NCBI RefSeq assembly: GCF_900111745.1
Contig: NZ_FOIJ01000021.1
Coordinates: 95,769-159,768, forward strand
Direction of reading: 5' to 3'
DNA: 64,000 bases
From: Stigmatella erecta
Lineage (GTDB): Bacteria > Myxococcota > Myxococcia > Myxococcales > Myxococcaceae
Part shown: piece by piece, positions 54,448-63,340 of the stretch
Position numbering within the stretch: the stretch's first letter is position 1
Layout: each line of letters begins with the position of its first letter
Position numbers and translations under genes: made by a program
Notes under the pieces: model-generated
Told to the model about the DNA's origin: nothing
Databases searched by the model: none
Seen by the model: the letters and a program-made list of their open reading frames with translations, nothing else

Positions 54448-57400
54448 CTACGGCTTGCCGAGGAGTTCGAGCTCGGAGAGCGTCACGCCCGCCGCGCCGG
54501 TCAGCTCCAGCCGGTAGTGGGTATACGTGCCCGGGTTGGCGATCCGGAAGGGGCGCGTCTGCGAGCGCCAGCGGAAGACCTGCGCGCTGCGCGCGTCGAG
54601 CACCGTGTAGCTCACCCCGTCGTTCGAGCCGCTCAGCGTCCAGCCCGTGGGGTCCGTCCCCGTGGTGCCCGACGTCAGCGTGTAGAAGGTGACCTTCTGT
54701 CCTCCCGAGGTGAAGAGGTGCTGCACCACGGGGTTCGCCGAGGTGAAGCTCACGCTCGTCTCCGAGGTGTTGTCGAAGAGCGCGGCCACGTTCGTGCCGT
54801 CGCTCGACGTGGCCTGGGTGCCCACCGCGAAGTCCCGCAGCGGGCTCGGGATGTTGTCATCGGTGGTGAGCGACGGCGGCGCGTTCTCGGCCCCCGTGCC
54901 CCAGGACGACGGCGAAGGGCCCATCTCGAAGACGAGCGAGGCGCCCTCGGCCAGCAGCGCGTGGGGGATGGAGGTCTTCGCGTACGGCTGTCCGTTGAGC
55001 TTCAGCCCCTGCACGTAGACGTTCTTCGGGCCGTTGTTGACCGTGTCGATCTGGATGCGCTTGCCGTTCTCCAGGTGAATGACCGCCTGCGTGAAGACCG
55101 GTGAGCCGATGACGTAGTCCGCGCTGCCCACCTGGAGCGGGAAGAAGCCGAGCGAGCTGAAGATCTGCCACGCCGACGTCGCCCCGTTGTCCTCGTCACC
55201 CACGTAGCCCTGGCCGATGTTGCTCCCCACCCAGAGCCGCGCGAGCGCATCGCGCACCTTCTCCTGCGTCTTCCACGGCTGTCCGGCGTGGAGATACATG
55301 TACGGGATGTGGAACGAGGGCTGATTGCTCAGGCCGAGCTGGCCCATGCGCACATCCCGTGCCTCGCGCATCTCGTGGATGATGCCGCCGTAGCCGCCGG
55401 GGAACTCCGCGGTCTCCGGCGTGTCGAAGAACTGGTCCAGCTTGGCGGCCAGATTCATCCGGCCCCCGTACAGGTTGGCGAGCCCCAGGCCGTCATACGG
55501 CGCGTCGAAGGCCATGTTCCAGCCGTTGGTCTCCGTGTAGTCGCCGCCCCAGCGCCGCGGATCATACTGGTGCGGCGGCGTGACGAACGCGCCCTCAGCC
55601 GTCTTGCCCTGGAAGAACTGGATCGACGGATCGAAGAGGTTCACGTAGTGCTGCGAGCGCTCGCGGAAGTACTCCGCGCTCTCGGCGAACTCCTGGCGGC
55701 GCGGGTGGTTCGCGTCCTCCGCGAGGGTGCTGGCCATGTTCGCGATGCCGAAGTCGTTCAGGTAGCCGGCCATCGCCCACGACAGGCCGGCCCCCGTCGT
55801 GACCGGGGTGTAGCCGAGGAAGATGGACGACTCGAGCCCCTTGCGCCCCACGCCGCCGCCCGTCGGCCGGACCGTCGCGTTCCGCAGGGCCGCGTCGAAG
55901 GCCGCCTCCGCGTCGAAGTTCCGCACGCCCTTCACGTAGACGTCGGCGAAGGAGACGTCCGAGCTCGTGCCCGTCATGAGGTCCGCGTAGCCCGGCGAGG
56001 ACCAGCGAGCCACCCAGCCGCCTTCCTTGTATTGCTGCACGAAGCCGTCGGCCATCTCGCCCGCCTTCGCCGGCGAGAACAGCGCGTAGGCCGGCCAGGT
56101 CACCCGGTAGGTGTCCCAGAAGCCGTTGTTCACGTAGATCTTCCCGCTGACGAGCTTCGCGCCCGTCTGGGTGGGCGTGCTCGCGCCCACCGCGGGGGCC
56201 ACGGGGCTGGCGTGCATGTAGACGGGCGCGGCTTCCGTGCCGGTGTTCTCGAAGCCGGAGTTCGGATACAGGAACAGCCGGTACAGGTTGGAGTAGAGCG
56301 TGACGAGCGCGTCGTCGCTGGCACCGCGCACCTCGATGATGCCGAGCTTCTGGTCCCAGAGCATCTGCGCGCGAGCCTTCACGGTGGCGAAGGTGTCGTC
56401 GTTGGAGATCTCCAGCGCGAGGTTCTTCTTGGCCTGGTCAAGGCTGATGAGCGAGGTGGCGATCCGCATGGTCACGGTGCGGTCGTTCGAAGGCACGGTG
56501 AAGCGGAAGTAGCCGGTCACGTTCGCGCCGCCCCCTCCCGGGAGCATGCCGCTGGCGGACACCGGCCGGTCGAACGTGGCGTAGATGAAGAGCCGCGAGG
56601 CGCCCACCGACAGCCCGCTGCCCACGTCGGAGTAGCCCGACAGGGTGCGCGCGGAGGCGTCGAGGGAGAGCCCTCCCTGGTTCGTCACGTTGTCGAAGAT
56701 GAGGCTGGCGTCGTCGCCGGGGAACGTGAAGCGGAACATCGCCGCGTGGTCCGTGGGCGTGAGCTCGGCCCGGATGCCGTTGTTGAACTTCACCCCGTAG
56801 TAGTGGGGCAGGGCGGTCTCGTTCGCGTGCTGGAAGGGCAGGGCGCGCGCCGCACGGCCCGCGGCCGGCGTCCCCTCCGCCGCCGACGGCATGACGTGGA
56901 AGCTCTGGCGGTCTCCCATCCACGGGCTCGGCTGGTGGCTCAGGGCCAGCGCCTGGAGCAGCGGGTGGTTGTTCGCGTCGTTGCGGCGGTGGTACTCGTA
57001 CAGCCAGCTCGTCGTGCCCGCGTTCGTCACCGGGGTCCAGAAGTTGAACCCGTGCGGCACGGCCGTCGCGGGGAAGTTGTTTCCCCGCGAGAAGGTGCCG
57101 CTCGAGTACGTGCCCCGCAGGGTCGTCACGTAATCCGACAGGTGCGACGGCTTCGGGCTGGGGCGCGCTTCCTGGATGCGCACATCGTCAATCCATCCCC
57201 CGAAGGCCTTCACCGGACCTTGCGGATTGTCGTAGCCCACCAGGATGCGCTGGATGCGCTTGCCGGCGGCGACCTCGCCGATGCGGGAGACCTTGTAGTT
57301 CCAATCGTTGGAATAGAGCGTGCGCGAGGCGCCCTGCCCCGCCGGGCTCAGGATCGCGTGGTGCTGATCAACCGCGTTCAGCTCGCTCAGGTAGGTGCCG

Positions 57401-58515
57401 TCATCGAAGGCGAGATCGACCGCCGCATAGGTCCCCGGGTAATGGGGGTTGTTCGTCGCCTCGTCCGCGAAGAGCAGATACGACAGCTCCGTCAAGGGCG
57501 TGACCCGCACGTCGACGTCGAACACCTTGTTGTAGGAATAGCCCCGGCCGTTTTCCGGTATCGAGCCCGCGAAGCGCAACGCGCGCTTGCCCGTGAAGCC
57601 CGCCCCGAGCTTGGAGTTCCACGACGCCCCCGGGCCGTTGCCGGTGAAGCTCTTCATGTCCGTCAAGGGCCGCGGCGTGTTGTCGCCATTGGAGAGCTGA
57701 AGCTCGGCGAGCTGCAGGATGTTGCCGCTCTGGTTGGCGGTGACGTTGAGCCGGTAATAAGCGTAGGCGGTGGTGTTGGTGAACTCGTAGGTGAGGGTCT
57801 CGAAGCGCGAGGCGAACGACACGCCGCCGCGGGTGTCGATCACCGTCCAGCTCACCCCGTCCTGCGAGCCCTCCAGGGTCCAGGCGGAGGGGTCACGCTC
57901 GGGCGCATCATTGGCCGAGGAGACAGCGTAGCGCCTCACGGCGATGGGCTCCCGGAGCTTGACCCTCACCCATCCTTGCGCCGTGAACACCAGCCACTTG
58001 GAGGTCAGCTCCCCGTCGGCGATGCGGATCGCCGTCTCGTCGGGGGGGTTCTCGCCGCTGGCCGTCACCTCGGTCACCTGATCCATGATGTTGCCGCGGA
58101 TCTGCGTGTCCGCCTCCCCGGAGACCCCCGAGGACTTCTTCTGCCCATTGGCGCCGGTTTCGACCGTGGAGACCCAGTTGGGTTGCGGTTCACCGTCCTC
58201 GAACGACGAGAAGAAGTCCGTGGGCACCGGCACGGAGCCGCCGTCATCGGGGCCCGCGTCCGTGCCGGGTCCTGCATCCGTCCCGGTCCCCGCGTCCGTG
58301 CCCGTGCCCCCGTCCGTCCCGGGGCCACCATCCGTCTCTGTTCCTCCGTCCGGCCCGGTCCCCGCGTCGGGATTCGTCCCCGCGTCGTTGATGGTGCCCG
58401 AGTCGGGATCTTCCCCCGGGCCGGGCTCAGGCTCGGACGAAGAGCCACAACAGATGGCCATCACGGCCACAGCGATGGCGAGCAAACGATGAAAGCCTTG
58501 TGTGCGATTGAGCAT
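54448..58515 (-). CDS. Secreted GH92 alpha-mannosidase with discoidin domains
   Basis: A 1355-residue lipoprotein (lipobox VMAICC) of glycoside hydrolase family 92, exo-acting Ca2+-dependent alpha-mannosidases. After the signal comes a ~60-residue Asp/Thr/Gly/Pro repeat (PDAGTGPDGGTETDGG and similar), then a discoidin (F5/8 type C) domain around 160-290, a carbohydrate-binding beta domain, the GH92 N- and C-domains (NPSPWMGDR-like SPWMGDRQSFHVMP, WDTYRVTWPAYALFSP, GNEDNGATSAW-like GDEDNGATSAWQIFSSLGF), and a second discoidin domain at the C-terminus. It probably trims mannose from yeast, fungal or other glycans. ATG 58515. Confidence 0.92.
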   Translation of the reverse strand: MLNRTQGFHRLLAIAVAVMAICCGSSSEPEPGPGEDPDSGTINDAGTNPDAGTGPDGGTETDGGPGTDGGTGTDAGTGTDAGPGTDAGPDDGGSVPVPTDFFSSFEDGEPQPNWVSTVETGANGQKKSSGVSGEADTQIRGNIMDQVTEVTASGENPPDETAIRIADGELTSKWLVFTAQGWVRVKLREPIAVRRYAVSSANDAPERDPSAWTLEGSQDGVSWTVIDTRGGVSFASRFETLTYEFTNTTAYAYYRLNVTANQSGNILQLAELQLSNGDNTPRPLTDMKSFTGNGPGASWNSKLGAGFTGKRALRFAGSIPENGRGYSYNKVFDVDVRVTPLTELSYLLFADEATNNPHYPGTYAAVDLAFDDGTYLSELNAVDQHHAILSPAGQGASRTLYSNDWNYKVSRIGEVAAGKRIQRILVGYDNPQGPVKAFGGWIDDVRIQEARPSPKPSHLSDYVTTLRGTYSSGTFSRGNNFPATAVPHGFNFWTPVTNAGTTSWLYEYHRRNDANNHPLLQALALSHQPSPWMGDRQSFHVMPSAAEGTPAAGRAARALPFQHANETALPHYYGVKFNNGIRAELTPTDHAAMFRFTFPGDDASLIFDNVTNQGGLSLDASARTLSGYSDVGSGLSVGASRLFIYATFDRPVSASGMLPGGGGANVTGYFRFTVPSNDRTVTMRIATSLISLDQAKKNLALEISNDDTFATVKARAQMLWDQKLGIIEVRGASDDALVTLYSNLYRLFLYPNSGFENTGTEAAPVYMHASPVAPAVGASTPTQTGAKLVSGKIYVNNGFWDTYRVTWPAYALFSPAKAGEMADGFVQQYKEGGWVARWSSPGYADLMTGTSSDVSFADVYVKGVRNFDAEAAFDAALRNATVRPTGGGVGRKGLESSIFLGYTPVTTGAGLSWAMAGYLNDFGIANMASTLAEDANHPRRQEFAESAEYFRERSQHYVNLFDPSIQFFQGKTAEGAFVTPPHQYDPRRWGGDYTETNGWNMAFDAPYDGLGLANLYGGRMNLAAKLDQFFDTPETAEFPGGYGGIIHEMREARDVRMGQLGLSNQPSFHIPYMYLHAGQPWKTQEKVRDALARLWVGSNIGQGYVGDEDNGATSAWQIFSSLGFFPLQVGSADYVIGSPVFTQAVIHLENGKRIQIDTVNNGPKNVYVQGLKLNGQPYAKTSIPHALLAEGASLVFEMGPSPSSWGTGAENAPPSLTTDDNIPSPLRDFAVGTQATSSDGTNVAALFDNTSETSVSFTSANPVVQHLFTSGGQKVTFYTLTSGTTGTDPTGWTLSGSNDGVSYTVLDARSAQVFRWRSQTRPFRIANPGTYTHYRLELTGAAGVTLSELELLGKP

Positions 58516-58654
58516 GCAGAACCCTGACGGGAATGTGGCCGTGCCGCGCAGCCAATGAGCGGCGCCCATCCTGCCCCACCTGCCCGCCCGGCATCGCTCC
58601 TATTTGGCGCGTCCCTTCTCTCGCCCGGTTAGGCTCGGGGAGGAAGGAGCCTCC

Positions 58655-59983
58655 ATGTCCAGAAGGCCGCAGTTGAACCCTGGCGCGTTGCCGCCGGGAA
58701 GCTCCGTGGGCCCCTGGCAAGTGGCGCGCTGGCATGCACGCGGTGGCAACGGCACCGTGTACCAGGCCGTGAAGCAGGGCCAGGAGGGCGCGGGGCCCGT
58801 GGCCCTCAAACTGGCCCTCTATCCCGAGGACAGGCGGTTCGGCAGGGAGGCCGGGCTCCTCTCGCGCCTTCAGCATCCGCACGTGCCACGGCTGCTGGAG
58901 TCCGGACAGTGGCGGCACCCTTCTGGTGCCTTCTACCCATACCTGGCGATGGAGTGGGTGGAGGGCGTGCCCCTGTACGCATGGGGTCAGGGGTCCTCGC
59001 CGTCTTCGCGTCAGGTCATGCGGGTGTTGGCACAGTTGGCGCGAGCGCTGGAGGCCACGCATGCGGCCGGTGGGGTCCACCGCGACGTCAAGGGTGACAA
59101 CATTTTGGTACAGCCCTCCACGGCGCGGGCTTACCTCATGGACTTTGGCTCGGGCATCTGGACGGGGGCCTCGCGGCTCACCGAGGAAGCCCTGCCGCCG
59201 GGCACGCGCCCCTACCGCTCGCCCGAGGCCCTGCGCTTCCACACCGCGCGGTATGAGGCCACCCCCTTGGATGATGTGTATGCCCTGGGGGTGACCGCGT
59301 ACCGGTGGGTCACCGGGGTGTACCCTGAGCGCTCTGCCCTGGCCCAGGTGCTCAATCCCAAGGTAGCGCCTTCCCTGGCCGCGCTCATCGAGCGGATGTT
59401 GGCGGAGGCTCCTGAAGCCCGGGGCAGCGCGAGCGCCCTGGCAGAGGCTCTGGAGGAGGCCGTCCGGAGGACAGGACCCGAGGCGGATGTCCCCTTGTTC
59501 TTCTCGAAGGGTGTCCCCAAAGCATTCACCGCGTCCGTCCAGGGACGGGCTCGCATGAGGCCGTTCTGGAAGGTGGCTCCCCTCGTGGGCCTGGTGCTCG
59601 CGAGCATGGGGTGGCTGTTGCTCCTGCGCCCTCCCCTGCGCGGAGGCGCCAGGGAACCAGTGGACACCGAGGCGACGGCAGGACTCGCCACTGCCGCCAG
59701 TACGGAGCCGGTGGGCTCCCAGGATGTTCCTTCAGGAGGGGAGGCAATTACCCTCGACATGCCCCAGCAGCCCCTTCCAGGACAGCTCAGGCCCAATACC
59801 TCGGGAAAATGTCCTGGCAGAAGCCACACTCCTATCCGTGGAGGATGCTGGCGGGCACTCGAAGGTGGCGCGGAGAACTGCGGCGAGGACGAGTATGTCC
59901 ATGCAGGAAAGTGCTACGCGCCCGTCTTCTCACGGGCACGGCCGTCCACCTCGGCGAGCCCGCGGGATGCGGGCTCGCCTTGA
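58655..59983 (+). CDS. Membrane-anchored Ser/Thr protein kinase
   Basis: A 442-residue eukaryotic-type kinase. P-loop ARGGNGTVY near 28-36, ATP Lys52 (VALKLALY), HRDVKGDN at 142-149 and DFG at 163-165 are all intact, followed by the activation segment TRPYRSPE. A transmembrane helix (about 304-325) separates it from a Cys-containing extracellular domain (GKCPGRSHTPIRGGCWR and CGEDEYVHAGKCYAP). AGGAAGGAG precedes the ATG at 58655. It ends six bases before a convergent CHAT gene. A shredded copy of its 3' half lies at about 63170-63340. Confidence 0.92.
   Translation: MSRRPQLNPGALPPGSSVGPWQVARWHARGGNGTVYQAVKQGQEGAGPVALKLALYPEDRRFGREAGLLSRLQHPHVPRLLESGQWRHPSGAFYPYLAMEWVEGVPLYAWGQGSSPSSRQVMRVLAQLARALEATHAAGGVHRDVKGDNILVQPSTARAYLMDFGSGIWTGASRLTEEALPPGTRPYRSPEALRFHTARYEATPLDDVYALGVTAYRWVTGVYPERSALAQVLNPKVAPSLAALIERMLAEAPEARGSASALAEALEEAVRRTGPEADVPLFFSKGVPKAFTASVQGRARMRPFWKVAPLVGLVLASMGWLLLLRPPLRGGAREPVDTEATAGLATAASTEPVGSQDVPSGGEAITLDMPQQPLPGQLRPNTSGKCPGRSHTPIRGGCWRALEGGAENCGEDEYVHAGKCYAPVFSRARPSTSASPRDAGSP
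59955..59977 (+). terminator. Hairpin over the kinase 3' end
   Basis: CGAGCCCGC and GCGGGCTCG form a 9-bp perfect stem around GGGAT, inside the last codons of the kinase gene. The same stem, slightly mutated (GCCCGC-GGGAC-GCGGGC), is kept at the end of the kinase remnant near 63303-63319. It may act as a terminator between convergent genes. Confidence 0.4.
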
Positions 59984-59989
59984 CGCTGG

Positions 59990-60742
59990 TCACGGAGAAA
60001 GCCCGGGGACAATGGGCGAGATGGCCCGTAGGGGCGCATCGCTGCCCAGGGCGATGAACGGAGCCCAGGCATGAGGATGGGGATGCGTTGCCCTCATTTC
60101 CTGCATGGCTTCCCGCATCGCGGAGGCCCGGCCCTGCCCCGCCAAGAGGTGGCGGTAGTACAAGGCCATGAGCAGGTGTGTGGAGTTGTCATTGACTTTC
60201 CAGAGGCTGACCAGGACGGTCTCCGCGCCAGCGGCACTCAGGGCACGGCGCAGGCCATAGACGCCCTGGCCGAGGTGGAGTTCGCCACGGCCCGTGTCAC
60301 AGGCAGACAAGACAACGAGCTGAGTTCCCCAGAGGTTCAGCCCCGCCAGTTCCAGCGCCGTGACCCAAGAGGTGTCAAGAGAAGGCATCGCTCCCGGGGC
60401 TGGGGCGGATGTATCCGCCAGGACAAGGCCGGAATTGAGCAGCGGCTCCTCCTGAGGAGGCGGTGCAGCGCCCAGGGAATCGACGAAGGCCAAGCCTCGG
60501 GACGTGAATTCAGCCAGGGCGTCACCGAGGAAGAAACCATGGGTGGCCAGGTGGAGAATGCCCGGGGTGGGGAGGTTGAGCAGCCGCTGCTTGGAGGCGT
60601 CTGCACCTAGGAAGAGTTGGGCTTGAGGCAGCAGGCGTTGAATGTCCTGGGCCTCCAGGCGTGTGCCCGGCAGGGGAGCCCAGGCACCTCTGAGCAGGTC
60701 CGGATCCGGGAGGGAGGTTGGCGGCTCGCTCTGCCTCAACAC
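59990..60742 (-). pseudogene. CHAT-domain (caspase-like) protein, N-terminally truncated
   Basis: About 250 residues forming the C-terminal part of a CHAT protein. The catalytic His (ILHLATHGFF, His68) and Cys (VVLSACDTGRG, Cys148) are present, so the protease core may fold. Full CHAT proteins usually carry several hundred residues of TPR repeats before it; these are absent. The frame is open but lacks an ATG as far as the stop of the next gene (60875), and the intervening 130 bases look like unrelated debris. A GTG at 60742 is the only nearby start. It faces the Ser/Thr kinase tail to tail. Confidence 0.65.
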
Positions 60743-60874
60743 CCTCTTGAGATTGTTATATTCGAAAGCCTCGAGCGCGCCCGGCTTCAGGTTTTGGGGA
60801 GTTCCGAGCCGGTGAGGCGAGTGAACGCATAGCCCAACCGGATCACGCGGGTAGACGCTCCACTTGCGCCATCG

Positions 60875-61615
60875 TTAGTTCTTCTGGATGAAGAACCTGT
60901 TGGTATGGGGCCAAGCTATGTATCCGCACAAGCTGCTGTAGTCCTGTGACAGGACGGTCCAACCCGCAGGCGGCAATTGGCATGCATAGAGGCTGGACCC
61001 ACTGGGGAGGTTAGCGATGTACTGATGGGTATACAGATTGGGATAGGGAGGGTTCTTCGTGTACTGCGGGCAAGCCCCCAAGCGGTATTCAGCCTTGATG
61101 GTCAGCCAGCCCGATCCGGGCACCTCGAAGGAACACGACTCCTGCAACAGGGGGCCACTGGGTGCGAACACTTCAAACTCGCGCCAAGCGATCCACGAAG
61201 GGCTCTGCGTCGTCTGAATAATCAGGTAGCGAACCGGAACTGACTGCTGCGTGATCTGGTGTTCAATCCACTGACTGTCGGATGTATATGAATTGACGTA
61301 GCCGAAGTCGAACCACTGGCCGCTCGTGTTGCGCCCGTAGATGTTGTGGCGCGTGACGCCCGCCGGGAACTGCTCAGGGAGCATCCGGATTCGCCCGACC
61401 GGGCGGTCTTGCTGAAGATCGATGTCGATCCATTGCGTGGCCGGCCCTCCGGAATTCCAGGATGTACCAGGATTGCCGTCCGCAGCGTTGGATGGCGGGC
61501 TGATGGAGCCGGAGGTGTTGCCGATTGTGATTGGAATCTGCTGGGCAAAGCTCGCGGGTGCGGCAACTGCAAGCAGGCAGGCGGCAGCGAACGTGACGCA
61601 GTTTGCTTTCTTCAT
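60875..61615 (-). CDS. Secreted discoidin-domain protein
   Basis: A 246-residue exported protein. Signal peptide MKKANCVTFAAACLLAVAAP, cleavage after SFA. Residues about 30-150 form an F5/8 type C (discoidin) domain (NAADGNPGTSWNSGG, WIDIDLQQDRPVGRIRM, YLIIQTTQSPSW). The remainder has Cys residues and aromatic strands and is unrecognised. Codon use is less GC-biased than elsewhere in the window, suggesting foreign origin. A sugar- or surface-binding role is likely. Confidence 0.78.
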   Translation of the reverse strand: MKKANCVTFAAACLLAVAAPASFAQQIPITIGNTSGSISPPSNAADGNPGTSWNSGGPATQWIDIDLQQDRPVGRIRMLPEQFPAGVTRHNIYGRNTSGQWFDFGYVNSYTSDSQWIEHQITQQSVPVRYLIIQTTQSPSWIAWREFEVFAPSGPLLQESCSFEVPGSGWLTIKAEYRLGACPQYTKNPPYPNLYTHQYIANLPSGSSLYACQLPPAGWTVLSQDYSSLCGYIAWPHTNRFFIQKN

Positions 61616-62076
61616 TTCGACTCCTTTACCTAAACACCATACGAGTAGCCAACGGATTCTTTACAGGGCTCCAGGCCCGGTCAATCCTGTCCAATAAATA
61701 TTGAGAACTCCTAACAAAAGTAAGAACTGGGGCTTTCTCCCGAGGGAAAGTCCCCCTCGGAAGAGACTTTTGTTAGGAACGCTTAGGTGCTGGAGTCGTC
61801 CGCCGCAGCTTGCTGCTCTGCAGAATGCGGCCCTCTGATGCACCAAGTAAGCATGGTTAGAGGGTGTTTAGCAAGAGGAGGAAGGAAGGAGTCTTGGTCC
61901 ATCGCGGTTGCCTGATACGGCACCACCGACATTTCCGAACAGATGGCCACCGGGATGACCGCAACCGAGCCTCCTCGAACGCTCTGAAGAAGTAGCCTCT
62001 TTGTAGCGCGTCGGGACCCAAGGGGCTCGAATGCAGAGCAGTCAAGGATGGCTGAGGAAGAGGTTGAGCGTATGGC
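61616..62076. other. Non-coding, lower-GC debris region
   Basis: About 460 bases without a convincing gene. It holds the promoter side of the discoidin gene, an inverted repeat (61709-61778, listed separately), and the string GGGTGTTTAGCAAGAGG at about 61862-61878 that resembles IS-end sequences. Open frames on the - strand here have no recognisable homology. I read it as scar tissue from mobile elements. Confidence 0.5.
61709..61778. repeat. 13-bp perfect inverted repeat around 44 bases
   Basis: TCCTAACAAAAGT (61709-61721) and ACTTTTGTTAGGA (61766-61778) are perfect inverted copies. The 44 bases between contain a second, GC-rich imperfect stem (GGGGCTTTC / GAAAGTCCCC). It could be a terminator, a small non-autonomous element (MITE), or the joined ends of a deleted insertion sequence. 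Confidence 0.6.
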
Positions 62077-62349
62077 TTGGGCTGTGGCTGGCAGTTGGCT
62101 GTGGGCACCGTGTGGTCTTCGGGGGCCAACTCCACCGGCCAGTTGGGGGATGGCACCACGAGTGACCGCGCGGTGCCTGTGGCGGTGCAAGGCGTGAGCG
62201 GGCTGGTGGCCGTGGCGGCGGGCTACTACCACTCGCTGATGGTGCGCTCGGACGGCACCCTGTGGGGGTGGGGGTCCAACGCCTACGGCCAGATTGGCGA
62301 TGGCGGACCTACCGACTACGCATACACTCCCGTTCTCTTCTCCTATTGA
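62077..62349 (+). pseudogene. RCC1-repeat protein fragment
   Basis: About 80 recognisable residues in one open frame with two RCC1 blades: GTVWSSGANSTGQLGDGTTS and SDGTLWGWGSNAYGQIGDGG, separated by VSGLVAVAAGYYHSLM. Complete RCC1 proteins have about seven blades and a signal peptide. A stop lies just upstream and there is no proper start, so this is the 3' remnant of a larger gene. Confidence 0.7.
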
Positions 62350-62510
62350 AGATGAGTTCGCAGGTGACCTCACAACGCCTCCAGTCGCTTGAGAGGCCCC
62401 TGCAGGGCTGTAGGGGAGTGAGTACTTACGGTTGTACTCGGCGCCAAAACCGACCGGTAGCGGCGCTGTCTGGGACGCAGAGCTAAACCCCTGAAATCTG
62501 TTGGAAGCTG

Positions 62511-63146
62511 TCAGAGGCTCGAAGGAGGGGTTTTGGTGCAGTCAGGAGGCGGAGGCGGCCAAGAGGTGCGTCCCGCCCCCTTCGACGCCCTGAGAGGCAG
62601 TGAGCGCTGCCACATGGCGCTATAGTGCCTCTTCTCCCACCCGTGCCTTGGCGGCGGCGGCTGAGACGGCAAGTCCCCGTCCCACATGCGGTGCGCCCGG
62701 CCCAAGAGGCGGCGGCGGAGGACGAATTCTGCGATGCCAACCTCACGGGCCGCCGCGCGAATCGACTTCCCTTCCATGACTGCGCGCTCGCCTATGCCCA
62801 GCTTGGGAAGGTCTGTTGGGGAGCGTCCGATGGGCTTGCCGCTCTTGGTGCCCATGCAACGGGAGAGGGTCAACCCCGCGTTGGTGCGTTCAATCAGAAG
62901 GCGCCACTCCTCTTGGGTCATCTAGCCCGCCAGGGCCCTCAGAATCTCGCCCATGGTGCCTCCCGTATCGACCCACGGCTCACGAATGCTGACGACAACA
63001 ACGCCAGCGCGGGCGAGGCGGTCCACAACCTGGAGTATTCCCAGCATCGAGCGCCCAAGCCTGTCGATGGCAACACCCGCGACGGCGCGCACACGGCCCG
63101 CCATGACATCTTCAATTATCCGCTCCAATACCGGCCGCGCCTTCTC
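62511..63146 (-). pseudogene. Serine recombinase (resolvase/invertase) remnant with amber codon
   Basis: Two adjoining open stretches in one frame read as the middle and end of a serine recombinase: KARPVLERIIEDVMAGRV, then IDRLGRSM with the conserved LGRS Arg, then GEILRALAG, a TAG at 62922-62924, then EEWRLLIERTNAGL, GRSPTDLPKLG and a Hin-like HTH (GKSIRAAAREVGIAEFVLRRRL). The TAG stands where relatives often have a Trp, so a single TGG to TAG change probably broke the gene. The N-terminal part with the catalytic Ser is missing; homology begins near 63146, where kinase-derived sequence adjoins. Confidence 0.7.
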
Positions 63147-63169
63147 GGTCTGGTTCGCCAGGAGCTGAT

Positions 63170-63340
63170 CGTCATTGCTTTGGGAGTGACCGCGTACCGA
63201 TTGGTCACCGGGGTGTACCCTTCCCTGCCACTGGGCGCCCGCCCTGGCCCCGTAGCGCCATCCTTGGAAATGCCCCGGCATAAACCACACATTCGGAAAG
63301 CCCGCGGGACGCGGGCGCGCCCTGTGCGCTCAGGCCACCT
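63170..63340 (+). pseudogene. Ser/Thr kinase remnant
   Basis: Patches on the + strand match the kinase at 58655-59983. GTGACCGCGTACCG and GGTCACCGGGGTGTACCCT near 63185-63223 equal kinase bases near 59290-59327. AAATGCCCCGGCATAAACCACAC near 63268 corresponds to kinase bases near 59807. The end hairpin near 63303 corresponds to 59955-59977. The bases between are deleted, so this is an internally deleted kinase 3' half. Confidence 0.6.

Noticed and set aside
58240..58400. Short tandem repeats that might be a CRISPR array
   Set aside because: They are in-frame codon repeats of the Asp/Thr/Gly linker in the GH92 lipoprotein, without spacers of constant length.
55288..58527. A 1079-residue + strand open frame opposite the GH92 gene
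   Set aside because: Antisense shadow; Arg/Val/His-rich, no domain, while the - strand encodes a complete mannosidase.
61783..62373. A 196-residue - strand open frame across the debris region
   Set aside because: Antisense to the RCC1 fragment in its first half and without homology in its second half.
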